Shown one piece after another: positions 17,319 through 25,831 of a stretch of 64,000 nucleotides of DNA. Position numbers and translations under genes: made by a program. Each line of letters opens with the position of its first letter. Within the stretch, counting starts at the first letter, position 1. The notes below the pieces were generated by a model. That model saw only the letters and a program-made list of their open reading frames with translations, was not told the DNA's origin and did no database searches. Source of the stretch: Pseudomonadota bacterium (GTDB lineage Bacteria; Pseudomonadota; Alphaproteobacteria; Rhizobiales; Aestuariivirgaceae); the NCBI GenBank assembly GCA_963205315.1, contig CAUJIO010000052.1, positions 58,915 through 122,914 of the forward strand, read 5' to 3'.

Positions 17319-18862
17319 CGGCTCTGCGAATCCTGTTGGGTGATCAGTTGACGCGCGGCATCTCCAGCCTGCGCGGCTACGAACCTGGAGACATCGTGCT
17401 GATGATGGAGGTGGCGGAAGAGGCGACCTACGTCAAACATCACAAGCAGAAGCTCGTCTTCATCTTTTCGGCGATGCGGCACTTCGCGGATGAACTGCGG
17501 CGGGACGGGTTTGCCGTCGACTACGTGCGGCTTGACGATCCGGCGAATACGGGAAGCTTTTCATCTGAGGTCGCACGTGCGGTGGTCCGCTATCGGCCTG
17601 ATATGATCGTGGTGACGGAACCCGGAGAATGGCGCGTCCTCGACATGATGACGGGCTGGGCCGCGGATATCCGCGAGGACGACCGCTTCTTTTCCAGCCG
17701 TGCCCACTTTGCACAGTGGGCGAGAAACCGCCAACATTTGCGCATGGAATTCTTCTACCGCGACATGCGCCGCGCCTCGGGCTTGCTGATGGACGGCGAC
17801 GTGCCAGCGGGCGGCCAGTGGAACTTCGATCACGACAACCGCAAGGCACTGCCGAAAGACGTCAAGCCGCCGCAGCGCGTCCGCTTCGTTCCGGACGCAA
17901 TCACGCGCGAGGTCATTGCAATGGTGGGCGCGCGGTTCATCGATCACTTCGGTGATCTCGAGCCTTTCGGCTGGGCGGTGATGCGCGACGACGCGCTGGA
18001 GGCGCTCGATCATTTCATCACGGCGTGCCTGCCGCGCTTCGGTGACTATCAGGATGCGATGAAGCAGGACAACGGCTTGCTCTATCACGCGGTGCTCTCA
18101 CCCTATCTCAACGTGGGACTGCTGACGGCGCGCGAAGTGTGTGACAGGGCGGAAGCTGCGTGGCGGCAAGGTGCTGCACCGCTCAATGCGGTCGAAGGCT
18201 TCATCCGCCAGATCCTCGGCTGGCGGGAATATGTGCGCGGCCTCTACTGGCTGAAGATGCCCGGCTATGCGCAGACAAATGCATTGCAGGCCTCGCGCCC
18301 CCTGCCTTCATTCTACTGGACCGGAGAGACGGCGATGAATTGCCTGGCGCAGGTCATCGGCGATACGCGGCGTCAGGCCTATGCCCATCACATCCAGCGC
18401 CTGATGGTTGCGGGCAATTTCGCGCTGCTGGCTGGAATTGCCCCAGCCGAGGTCGAGGAGTGGTATCTGCTGGTCTATGCCGATGCCTTCGAGTGGGTAG
18501 AATTGCCCAACACACATGGCATGGCGCTCTATGCCGATGGCGGGGTGATGGCGTCCAAACCCTATGCGGCGTCGGGCGCCTACATCGACAGAATGTCGGA
18601 CTATTGCTCCGGGTGTAGCTACGATCCGGCTGTGAAGACTGGCAAAAAGGCGTGTCCTTTCAATATCCTGTACTGGGATTTTCTGATACGAAATGAACAG
18701 CGCCTAACGTCCAATCCGCGCATGGCGATGCCGTACCGGACGCTTGCAAAGATGGAGGCTGGCCGCAAGGTGCAGATCACCCGCGAGGCCTACATGTTTC
18801 TCGATAGCCTTGATGCTGGAACGGAGGCAAAACCAGACCAGCAGTTTGCTCTTGAACTGTAA
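17315..18862 (+). CDS. phrB: FeS-type cryptochrome/photolyase (PhrB/CryB class)
   Basis: A 515-residue DNA photolyase-like flavoprotein that probably repairs (6-4) photoproducts using FAD and light. The N-terminal Rossmann-like antenna domain starts [13 protein letters not shown]; the helical FAD domain follows from about residue 230. The four [4Fe-4S] cysteines are C343, C431, C434 and C447. Their spacing (88, 3, 13) equals that recalled for Agrobacterium PhrB (350, 438, 441, 454). Homologues in this class use a lumazine antenna. The start is GTG 17315, overlapping the DUF2256 stop by 4 bases. Possible alternative: a cryptochrome with signalling function. Confidence 0.92.
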   Translation: MTALRILLGDQLTRGISSLRGYEPGDIVLMMEVAEEATYVKHHKQKLVFIFSAMRHFADELRRDGFAVDYVRLDDPANTGSFSSEVARAVVRYRPDMIVVTEPGEWRVLDMMTGWAADIREDDRFFSSRAHFAQWARNRQHLRMEFFYRDMRRASGLLMDGDVPAGGQWNFDHDNRKALPKDVKPPQRVRFVPDAITREVIAMVGARFIDHFGDLEPFGWAVMRDDALEALDHFITACLPRFGDYQDAMKQDNGLLYHAVLSPYLNVGLLTAREVCDRAEAAWRQGAAPLNAVEGFIRQILGWREYVRGLYWLKMPGYAQTNALQASRPLPSFYWTGETAMNCLAQVIGDTRRQAYAHHIQRLMVAGNFALLAGIAPAEVEEWYLLVYADAFEWVELPNTHGMALYADGGVMASKPYAASGAYIDRMSDYCSGCSYDPAVKTGKKACPFNILYWDFLIRNEQRLTSNPRMAMPYRTLAKMEAGRKVQITREAYMFLDSLDAGTEAKPDQQFALEL

Positions 18863-18902
18863 TTGAACTAGATACATATATTGCCCCGAAAGCGAGGGCA
18901 TC

Positions 18903-19916
18903 TTGGAAATCGGGATTTACACGTTTGCGGACGTCGGCCCGGATGGGTCGCATGGGCAGCGGCTGCGTCATCTGGTCGAGGAAATCGAACTCGCCGACCA
19001 GGTGGGGCTCGATATCTTCGGCCTCGGCGAGCATCACCGGCCGGACTACTCGGTGTCGGCTCCCGCTGTGGCTTTGGCGGCAGGTGCGGCGCGCACCAGC
19101 AAGATCCGCCTGACCAGTGCGGTGACGGTGCTGAGTTCGGATGACCCGGTGCGGGTGTTCCAGCAATTTGCAACGCTTGACGGAATTTCCAACGGCCGGG
19201 CCGAGATCATGGCCGGGCGCGGTTCGTTCATCGAAAGCTTTCCGCTCTTTGGCTACGACCTTTCCGATTACGATGCGCTGTTTGCCGAGAAGCTCGACCT
19301 GCTGTTGAAGCTGCGCGACAACGAGAAAGTCTCGTGGTCGGGCGAGCTTCGCCCGGGCCTCGAGAACGTGACGGTCTATCCGCGCCCGGTGCAGGAGAAA
19401 TTGCCGGTGTGGATTGCGGTCGGCGGCACGCCGCAATCGGTGGTCCGGGCAGCGAACCTGGGGTTGCCGATGGCGCTGGCGATCATCGGTGGCGATCCCC
19501 GCCGCTTTGCGCCGTTCTATGATCTTTATCGCGAAGCATGGGGCCGGGCGGGCCGCAAGGCCGGCGACGAGAAGCTCAGTCTCAACATGCATGGCTTCCT
19601 GGCCGACAGTACCGAAGCCGCGAAGGATATTTTCTACGGTCCGCACAATGACGTGATGAACCGCATCGGCCGCGAGCGTGGCTGGCCGCCCTCGGGGCGG
19701 GCGCAGTTCGAAGCCTCATGCGGGCCCAACGGCCATCTGCTGATCGGTGACCCCGACCGGATGGCGGACCGCATCATCGAATTGCATCGCATCTTCAGGA
19801 ATGACCGCATCCTGATCCAGATGGCGATCGGCGCCATGCCGCATGACAAGCTGATGCGGGCAATCGAACTGCTGGGTACCAAGGTGGCACCCAAGGTGAA
19901 GGAGGCCATAGCATGA
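18903..19916 (+). CDS. LLM-class flavin-dependent oxidoreductase (luciferase-like)
   Basis: A 337-residue TIM-barrel enzyme of the bacterial luciferase-like family, which uses FMN/F420-type flavins to oxidise small molecules. Motifs include the N-terminal [16 protein letters not shown] block, [22 protein letters not shown] and [12 protein letters not shown]. The substrate is unknown. The start is TTG 18903, preceded by GAGGGC. The stop overlaps the start of the pirin gene (ATGA), so the two are co-translated. A separate flavin reductase-like protein is encoded at 23.3 kb, which may or may not supply reduced flavin. Confidence 0.87.
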   Translation: MEIGIYTFADVGPDGSHGQRLRHLVEEIELADQVGLDIFGLGEHHRPDYSVSAPAVALAAGAARTSKIRLTSAVTVLSSDDPVRVFQQFATLDGISNGRAEIMAGRGSFIESFPLFGYDLSDYDALFAEKLDLLLKLRDNEKVSWSGELRPGLENVTVYPRPVQEKLPVWIAVGGTPQSVVRAANLGLPMALAIIGGDPRRFAPFYDLYREAWGRAGRKAGDEKLSLNMHGFLADSTEAAKDIFYGPHNDVMNRIGRERGWPPSGRAQFEASCGPNGHLLIGDPDRMADRIIELHRIFRNDRILIQMAIGAMPHDKLMRAIELLGTKVAPKVKEAIA

Positions 19917-20833
19917 CACTTCCCCACATTCCCGATCCGTTGCCGGGCGATGCCACAGCAGCAGATGCTATCGAGACGGTGATCGTACCGCGGGCGCGCG
20001 ATCTTGGCGGTTTCGAAGTGCGGCGTGCGCTGCCTTCGGCGCAGAGGCAGATGGTCGGCCCCTTCATCTTCTTCGACCAGATGGGACCGGCGCTGATGCA
20101 GCCGGGTATTGGCGTCAACGTGCGGCCGCACCCACATATCGGGCTTTCCACGGTCACATGGCTGTTCGACGGATCGATCTTTCATCGCGACAGCCTCGGC
20201 TCCGAGCAGCCAATTGCGCCGGGCGAATTGAACTGGATGACGGCGGGCCGGGGCATCGTACATTCCGAACGCACCATCGCGGCGGAACTGGCGAACGAGC
20301 GCCGTCTGTTCGGCATCCAGAGCTGGGTGGCTTTGCCGAAGAAATACGAGGACACCGCTCCCGGCTTTGCGCATGTGGCGATGGAGAAGCTGCCGCTGAT
20401 CGAGGATCGCGGCATCCGCGCCCGCGTTGTCGCGGGCTCGCTGTATGGTGCCACGTCACCGGTAAAGACCCATTCCGACCTGTTCTACGCTGACGTACAG
20501 ATGCAGGCCGGAAGTGCTCTGCCGCTGCCGGTGGAACATGAGGAGCGCGGCGTCTATGTCGCCGAGGGCGAAATCGAGGTGGCGGAGCAGGTGTTCGAGA
20601 CCGGACGGCTGCTGGTGTTCCGGCCAGGCGACGCCATCACCATCCGTGCACGGAGCAATGCGCGGCTGATGCTTCTCGGCGGCGAGCCGATGGACGGGCC
20701 TCGCTACATCTGGTGGAACTTCGTTGCCTCGTCGAAAGACAAGATCGAGGCCGCGAAGGACGACTGGAAGCAGGCACGCTTTGGAATCGTGCCGGGCGAC
20801 GAGGCCGAATTCATTCCGCTGCCGGAGACCTGA
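19913..20833 (+). CDS. pirin family protein
   Basis: A 306-residue bicupin of the pirin family. The N-terminal cupin has the metal ligands in [13 protein letters not shown] and [10 protein letters not shown]. Bacterial pirins include quercetin dioxygenases and regulators of metabolic enzymes. Its start overlaps the stop of the luciferase-like gene by 4 bases, implying a shared job, possibly in handling aromatic or reactive compounds, but that is speculative. It is convergent with the secreted repeat protein, with a 6-base gap. Confidence 0.9.
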   Translation: MTLPHIPDPLPGDATAADAIETVIVPRARDLGGFEVRRALPSAQRQMVGPFIFFDQMGPALMQPGIGVNVRPHPHIGLSTVTWLFDGSIFHRDSLGSEQPIAPGELNWMTAGRGIVHSERTIAAELANERRLFGIQSWVALPKKYEDTAPGFAHVAMEKLPLIEDRGIRARVVAGSLYGATSPVKTHSDLFYADVQMQAGSALPLPVEHEERGVYVAEGEIEVAEQVFETGRLLVFRPGDAITIRARSNARLMLLGGEPMDGPRYIWWNFVASSKDKIEAAKDDWKQARFGIVPGDEAEFIPLPET

Positions 20834-20839
20834 GAGTTT

Positions 20840-21796
20840 TCAGTTTCCGAGGATGATGTCGCGGGCTTCGCCGGTAGCGATGATGAAGGTGGCGGTCAGC
20901 ACCTCTGCGCCGACGCGGGCGCTCGCCGTATAGGTTCCCGGGCGCAGGACGACATCGGCCTGCAAGCCCTGCGCCGTGGCAATGTCCTGGCCGCCGGTAT
21001 CGCGCACGTTCCACTCGACATCGGCGGTCGCGGCACCAACGAACGCGAGGCGGGCGAGGCCGGCTTTGTGGTCGATATCGATGGCGCTCATGCGGCCGGC
21101 TTTTACATGCACATCGGTGACGGCGGAGGCATTGCCGGCGGCGTAGCGGCTCTCGACACGGTAGTCGCCCTCGGGCAAGCGGATGATCTCGCCCGGAAGC
21201 TTCGTCTCGGCGACGAGCTTGCCGTTGTTGTGGCTGTCGAGTGCGAAGATGCGGCTGATGGCAGGTGCCGTCGTGGTGCCGATGTCCTGCACGCGCGGAA
21301 GCACGCGAAGGCCGCCGGCATTCAGCACGTAGCTGATCATCAGGCGATTGGTTTCCATCAGCGTCACCGTGCTGGTGAGGCGGGCGGCGCCGTAGCGGAT
21401 GTCCACAACATAGTCGCCGGGGCGTGTGGAGACATCGGCACTTGAGGCCGTACCCGAGTAGACAACCTCGCCTTCGCTCGTCCGGATGGTCCACGTGATG
21501 GGATATTCGATGATGCCCCCGTCGTCGGTCAGGCGGGCGGTCAGTTCGAGGCCTTCCTTGCCGGGTGCGACGACTTCAATGGCCAGATCGTGACTGGGGC
21601 TGGTGATGTCCGCGCCAAGGCTGGAGGCCTCCGGCGCACTGGAAATCTCAATGTCGGAAGGCTGGGCCGGATAGGCCGGGGCCGGGATCAGGGAGGTGAG
21701 CGTGAAGGCAGTGAGGAACACCACGACCGCCGCCATGGCCCTGCTGCCACGGCGGCGGTGGTGTTGAGGCTGTGCACGGGTGCTGAGATCGTGCAT
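20840..21796 (-). CDS. secreted or anchored protein with three beta-domain repeats, unknown function
   Basis: A 318-residue protein that I cannot assign. A basic N-terminus (QHHRRRGSR) precedes a hydrophobic segment (about 21-43) that is a signal peptide or anchor. The rest shows three imperfect repeats (about 80-155, 158-240, 245-316). Each has a W/F-x-x-R/D strand, a Gly turn, then a block of the form LRPGxYxxxARxGA (RPGDYVVDIRYGA, PEGDYRVESRYAA, RPGTYTASARVGA). This looks like PEGA or carboxypeptidase-regulatory-type beta sandwiches, probably in the periplasm. The ATG is preceded by AGGGGAC. A perfect TTAA-N7-TTAA site lies 90 bases upstream. It may help in cell-envelope processes, by inference only. 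Confidence 0.7.
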   Translation of the reverse strand: MHDLSTRAQPQHHRRRGSRAMAAVVVFLTAFTLTSLIPAPAYPAQPSDIEISSAPEASSLGADITSPSHDLAIEVVAPGKEGLELTARLTDDGGIIEYPITWTIRTSEGEVVYSGTASSADVSTRPGDYVVDIRYGAARLTSTVTLMETNRLMISYVLNAGGLRVLPRVQDIGTTTAPAISRIFALDSHNNGKLVAETKLPGEIIRLPEGDYRVESRYAAGNASAVTDVHVKAGRMSAIDIDHKAGLARLAFVGAATADVEWNVRDTGGQDIATAQGLQADVVLRPGTYTASARVGAEVLTATFIIATGEARDIILGN

Positions 21797-21886
21797 AGCT
21801 GAAGTCCCCTCTACTAAACTCCCCCCGACCGTCCGGCCGGCGAGGCAAAGAAAACCACATGTGTCGCTTTTGAGGCAATTTAAAGA

Positions 21887-21901
21887 TTAACGAGTGGTTA
21901 A
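21887..21901. promoter_or_regulatory. CtrA-like binding site (TTAA-N7-TTAA)
   Basis: TTAACGAGTGGTTAA is a perfect match to the alphaproteobacterial CtrA full-site pattern. It lies in the 167-base divergent region between the secreted repeat protein (-) and the nitroreductase (+), and could control either. Confidence 0.5.
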
Positions 21902-21963
21902 CGGCCACAAAGGCAACGGCCGGGATTGCCTTTTGGAGCCGGGCCCGCCATTTTGCGGCGATC

Positions 21964-22554
21964 ATGACACATCTCAACGATACATCGTCCGTTCTGAACC
22001 TCCTCAAGAGCCGCAAATCCGCTTCCGCCAAGGCGATGGCCGGCGAGGGCCCGACATCCGACCAACTGGCGGAGATTCTCACCTGCGCGGTGCGTGTGCC
22101 GGACCATGGCAAACTCGCGCCGTGGCGCTTCATCCTGTGGGAGGGCGAGGCGCGTGCCACGTTTGGTGACGCGATGAAGGCGCGCTGGCGCGAACTTCAT
22201 CCGGAGCATGGCGAAGCGACCCTGGATTTCGTGCGCGGCCTGTTCTTGAGGGCGCCCGCAGTGCTGGGCGTCATTTCGACGGCGGCGGACCATCCGAAGA
22301 TCCCGGTGTGGGAGCAGCAAATGTCGGCCGGTGCGGTGTGCATGAACATCCTGCTCGCGGCCACGGCCTTGGGTATCGGCTGCCAGTGGAACACCGACTG
22401 GGTCGCCTATGATGCCGGCATCGCTTCGGTGATGGGGCTGCAGCCCCATGAGAAGGTGGCGGGGATCATGTATTTCGGCACCTCGACAGTCGAGCTTGAA
22501 GACCGGCCGCGGCCAGATGCAATGAGCCTGGTGACGCGATGGCAGGCGTCATGA
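21964..22554 (+). CDS. nitroreductase family protein
   Basis: A 196-residue FMN-dependent oxidoreductase of the nitroreductase fold (YdjA-like branch). The N-terminal LLKSRKSASAKAM block and the VRVPDHGKLAPWRFILWEG segment match the FMN-binding part; NILLAATALGIGCQWNTDW is the conserved helix. It probably reduces nitro compounds or quinones with NAD(P)H in the cytoplasm. Its stop overlaps the start of the HAD gene (ATGA), and it opens a three-gene run with that gene and the flavin reductase. A CtrA-like site lies 63 bases upstream. Confidence 0.88.
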   Translation: MTHLNDTSSVLNLLKSRKSASAKAMAGEGPTSDQLAEILTCAVRVPDHGKLAPWRFILWEGEARATFGDAMKARWRELHPEHGEATLDFVRGLFLRAPAVLGVISTAADHPKIPVWEQQMSAGAVCMNILLAATALGIGCQWNTDWVAYDAGIASVMGLQPHEKVAGIMYFGTSTVELEDRPRPDAMSLVTRWQAS

Positions 22555-23255
22555 GCATCGGCGGAGTCCTGTTCGACAAGGACGGCACGCTGATCGACGT
22601 CAACGCCACCTGGGTGCCGATCTACCGTGAAGTGCTGATGGACCTGTTCCGCACCGATATCGCCGGTGCCGAATCCCTGATGGTGCAGGCGGGCTATGAC
22701 CCGGTGACGGGCAAGTTCCGCGCGGGATCGACATTGGCCGGCGGCACGACGCGTCAACTGGTGCAGCTGTGGTGGCCGGGGATCGACGAGGCCGGGATTG
22801 CCGAGAAGGTTCGGATTCTGGATCATGACTATGTGCACATGGTCCGCGAAAAGCTGGCACCCTTGATGCCGCTTGCGCCGATTCTCGAAGAACTGCGTGG
22901 CATGGGGCTCAAGCTCGGCGTTGCCACCAACGACTCGCATGTCTCGGCCAGCAACCACATGGCGCATGTGGGTGTGTTCGAAATGTTCGACGACATCATT
23001 GCCGCCGACACGGTTCCGGTGCCGAAGCCGTCGGGCGACATGATCCGCCGGTTTGCCCAGGTTACCGGGCTTGCAGCATCGGCGATCGCCATGGTGGGTG
23101 ACAATTCGCATGACATGGAAGAGGCGCGCAACGGCGGTGCCGGTCTCGCCATCGCGGTGCTGTCGGGCAATGCTGCGCACGAGGATATTGCGCATCTGGC
23201 TGACCACACGATTGACAGCGTAGCCGACTTGCCAGCCCTGCTGCGGAGCCTCTGA
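22551..23255 (+). CDS. HAD family hydrolase (phosphoglycolate-phosphatase-like)
   Basis: A 234-residue HAD phosphatase. Motif I is LFDKDGTLIDVN, motif II is in GVATNDSH, motif III uses the lysine in PKPSGDM and motif IV is MVGDNSHDMEEAR. A helical cap lies between motifs I and II, so it belongs to subfamily I. The substrate is a small phosphate ester, not determinable here. ATG 22551 is chosen because it overlaps the nitroreductase stop (ATGA); ATG 22539 is an alternative. The next gene begins directly after its stop. Confidence 0.88.
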   Translation: MSIGGVLFDKDGTLIDVNATWVPIYREVLMDLFRTDIAGAESLMVQAGYDPVTGKFRAGSTLAGGTTRQLVQLWWPGIDEAGIAEKVRILDHDYVHMVREKLAPLMPLAPILEELRGMGLKLGVATNDSHVSASNHMAHVGVFEMFDDIIAADTVPVPKPSGDMIRRFAQVTGLAASAIAMVGDNSHDMEEARNGGAGLAIAVLSGNAAHEDIAHLADHTIDSVADLPALLRSL

Positions 23256-23852
23256 ATGTTTTACGATGCAGTGAAGAATGATCACGGGTTTCGGTATGAT
23301 CCGTTCAAGGCCGTGGTTGCGCCGCGGCCCATCGGCTGGATCTCGACGGTGTCGGCCGCGGGCGTCGCCAATCTGGCGCCCTATAGTTTCTTCAACGCCA
23401 TGTCCGACAATCCGCACTACGTCGCGTTCGGCGCTGGCAAGGCCAAGGACTCGCAGGCCAATATCGAGGCGACGGGCGAGTTTGCGGTGAACCTCGCGAC
23501 CTGGGACCTGCGCGAGGCGATGAACGCATCGTCGGCAACCGTCAATCCGGATGTCGATGAGTTCGATCTCGCTGGATTGGCCAAGGCACCCTGCCGGCTG
23601 ATCAGGCCATCACGCGTCGCCGAGAGTCCGGTCTGTCTCGAATGTCGGCTTTTCAAGATTGTCGGGCTTCCGGATGACGCGGGTACCGAACCCTATGCGC
23701 TGATCATCGGCCGGGTGGTGGGCATACACATCGATGACCGCTTCATTGAGGATGGACGGGTCGACACGGCGGCCATGCGGCCCATCGCCCGGATGGGCTA
23801 CAGCGAATACGCGACCGTCACCGAAGCGTGGCGCATGCGCCGTCCGGCCTAG
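23256..23852 (+). CDS. flavin reductase-like / FMN-binding protein
   Basis: A 198-residue protein of the flavin reductase-like split-barrel family (DIM6/NTAB). Characteristic blocks are VAPRPIGWISTVSAAGVANLAPYSFFNAMS and the SQANIEATGEFAVNLAT segment that binds FMN. It reduces flavin or binds FMN for an electron-transfer role. The ATG abuts the HAD gene's TGA, so translation is coupled. It is the last gene of the nitroreductase-HAD-flavin reductase unit. A 266-base region rich in regulatory motifs follows it. Confidence 0.88.
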   Translation: MFYDAVKNDHGFRYDPFKAVVAPRPIGWISTVSAAGVANLAPYSFFNAMSDNPHYVAFGAGKAKDSQANIEATGEFAVNLATWDLREAMNASSATVNPDVDEFDLAGLAKAPCRLIRPSRVAESPVCLECRLFKIVGLPDDAGTEPYALIIGRVVGIHIDDRFIEDGRVDTAAMRPIARMGYSEYATVTEAWRMRRPA

Positions 23853-23898
23853 TTGAATTTTTTCATTCTACATCTTTTGATTGCAGATCTTGGCGACT

Positions 23899-24064
23899 GA
23901 GTCGCACTGCGAGTCGTGAACGGGGCCGGAACGCCGCAATTTGGCCATTGTTGAAAACCCCGTGGATAAGCACGTTTTCTCTATCAAGTACAATCAGTTA
24001 GACCTTGTGGAAAAGCTGTGGATAACCTTGTTAACGCCTCATTAACCATCGGCGCGCAGGAGTC
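23899..24064. promoter_or_regulatory. cell-cycle regulatory cluster: DnaA-box-like, CtrA-like and GANTC sites
   Basis: This gene-free stretch holds a dense set of motifs. TGTGGATAA at 24017-24025 is a perfect DnaA box (TTATCCACA on the other strand); CGTGGATAA at 23961 and TGTGGAAAA at 24006 differ by one base. TTAACGCCTCATTAA at 24031-24045 matches the CtrA full site, its second half reading TTAACCAT. GAGTC (CcrM GANTC) occurs at 23899, 23911 and 24060. The block lies upstream of the degenerate receiver gene and is preceded by an AT-rich run (from 23853). It could be a cell-cycle promoter or, less likely, an origin. Confidence 0.55.
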
Positions 24065-24118
24065 GATCTCAGGGCGATCGAGGGCATCTGGGCGATGAAG
24101 CTGGAAAGGCTCGTGGAC

Positions 24119-24487
24119 ATGACAAGATGTCTGCTGATTGATGAGGATAACAAGGGAAGGCGGTGTCTGGAACAGATGCTGTCGGGTCTTGGCCTCGAGA
24201 CGTCGCTGATGGCGGGCGCGGATGACGCGTTGCGCTATTGCAACGACAATGCTCCCGATGTGGTGATGGTTTCCGCCGACACGCGGGGCGTGGCGCCGAA
24301 GGATCTGGTGAAGCGCCTTCGCTTCAGCGCCAGGGGCAAGCCGCCGGTGGTGTTCCTCTATGCCGAGCACGCCGATACCGACATGTTTGGCCAGACCATC
24401 CTGGAGGGGGCCGCCGACGTTCTGATGATGCCCTTCGACCGCGATCTGTTGCAATTCAAGCTGAGGCAGGCTGGCGTCATCACCTGA
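24119..24487 (+). CDS. degenerate response-regulator receiver (pseudo-receiver)
   Basis: A 122-residue stand-alone receiver-fold protein. The acidic start (LLIDEDN) remains, but the phosphoacceptor Asp aligns with S52 (PDVVMVSAD, with D54 two residues later), the Thr/Ser with Y81 and the conserved Lys with M104 (DVLMMPFD). It therefore cannot be phosphorylated in the usual way and may act as a constitutive or protein-binding regulator. ATG 24119 is preferred, since GGAAAGG lies upstream and the domain begins here; ATG 24095 is possible. DnaA-box and CtrA-like sites lie just upstream, suggesting cell-cycle control. Confidence 0.75.
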   Translation: MTRCLLIDEDNKGRRCLEQMLSGLGLETSLMAGADDALRYCNDNAPDVVMVSADTRGVAPKDLVKRLRFSARGKPPVVFLYAEHADTDMFGQTILEGAADVLMMPFDRDLLQFKLRQAGVIT

Positions 24488-24540
24488 GACGATCCGGAAT
24501 GGCGGCGACGGATGATTGAGAATCCGCTAGCATCCGAGTC

Positions 24541-25758
24541 ATGAAAAACTTCTCCCTGTGGACCTTGCTGGTCTCGGCAGCGCTGCTGTGCCTTGGGCAT
24601 GGCTTGAGCGGTTCGCTGGTCAGCGTCGAGGCCAATGCGGCGGAGTTCGGCACCGATGTCACCGGTTTCGTCATGGCTGGCTACTCGGCGGGATTGCTGA
24701 TCAGCACCTTTGTAACGCCGCGCCTCGTGAAGAGTGTTGGCCATGTGCGGACCTTCTCGGGCCTGGCCTCGATCGTCTCAACTGCCGTTCTGCTGTTTCC
24801 GCTATGGGTCGATCCGATATTCTGGTTTGTGCTGCGGCTGATTTCGGGCCTGTGCGTTTCGGGGATGTATATCGTCTGCGAGAGCTGGCTCAACACGGCG
24901 TCGTCCAACAAGAATCGCGGCCAGATGCTGTCGGTCTACATGATCGTCACCTATGGCGCGCTGGGCGCCGGACAATTGCTGCTGAACGTCACCGATGCGT
25001 CCGGCTTCGTGCGCTTCACACTGGTATCGTGCCTTTTGTCGATGTCGCTGGTGCCGCTGATTCTGATGCCCTCAGAGGCGCCGAGCGTCGAGGGCGCGCG
25101 GCCCGTCTCGGTCGATGAAATCTGGCGGGCCTCGCCTCTGGCGGTGCTGGGAGTTCTGGCCTGCGGACTGGGGCAAAGTGCCTTCTTTGCGCTGGGCGCG
25201 GTGTTCGGCCTGTCGAAAGGACTGCCGCTGGTCATGGTGTCGATCATGATGGCGCTGCCGCCGCTGGGCGTGATCCTGTCGCAATATCCGATCGGCTGGC
25301 TGTCGGACAAGTTCGACCGGCGTACCATCATCATGCTGCTGGCCTTCATTGCGACGATCATTGCGGGCGTTACGCTGGCGGGTGGATATTATCTGACACG
25401 GGTGATGCTGATTGGGCTGGTCACGGCCTTCGGCGTGGTGTCCTTGCCGATCTATTCACTGGTGGTGGCGCATGCCAACGATCATCTACAGCGCGAGCAG
25501 ATCCTCGGGGCTTCGGCCAAGCTGGTGCTGCTCTATGGCGTCGGTTCGCTGATTGGACCGATCCTGGTGGGCGACATCATGCGGCGGATCGGCGGCGAAG
25601 GCTTCCTGATCTACATGATCGTGGTGCATGCAGCGCTGGCGGGATTCGCGTTCTGGCGGCGCATGCAGAACCCGGATCAGCACAAGGCGCGCGGCAGCGA
25701 GGTGATGACGGTCAGTCCCGTTTCTACTCCAGCCACCGCCGCCGCTCCCGGCGACTGA
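24541..25758 (+). CDS. MFS transporter (YcaD-like)
   Basis: A 405-residue major facilitator superfamily protein with 12 predicted transmembrane helices in the inner membrane. Family marks include the loop 2-3 region FVTPRLVKSVGHVRTF, the IVCESWLNTASSNKNRGQML block (typical of the YcaD-like branch) and GWLSDKFDRRTII in loop 8-9. The substrate is unknown. It begins 53 bases after the pseudo-receiver gene and the tail is hydrophilic and Ala/Pro-rich. Gene order gives no clear clue to what is moved. Confidence 0.88.
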   Translation: MKNFSLWTLLVSAALLCLGHGLSGSLVSVEANAAEFGTDVTGFVMAGYSAGLLISTFVTPRLVKSVGHVRTFSGLASIVSTAVLLFPLWVDPIFWFVLRLISGLCVSGMYIVCESWLNTASSNKNRGQMLSVYMIVTYGALGAGQLLLNVTDASGFVRFTLVSCLLSMSLVPLILMPSEAPSVEGARPVSVDEIWRASPLAVLGVLACGLGQSAFFALGAVFGLSKGLPLVMVSIMMALPPLGVILSQYPIGWLSDKFDRRTIIMLLAFIATIIAGVTLAGGYYLTRVMLIGLVTAFGVVSLPIYSLVVAHANDHLQREQILGASAKLVLLYGVGSLIGPILVGDIMRRIGGEGFLIYMIVVHAALAGFAFWRRMQNPDQHKARGSEVMTVSPVSTPATAAAPGD

Positions 25759-25831
25759 CGTCTTCCACATTATCTGACGTAGTGCTAGCTTTGCCGACGG
25801 GGTGGGCGGACAATTGACGGAGCGATGCGTC

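Noticed and set aside
23853..24118. Chromosome replication origin
   Set aside because: DnaA-like boxes and a CtrA site are present, but only one box is perfect and no origin-linked genes (hemE, dnaA, parAB, gidA) are near; kept as a regulatory cluster.
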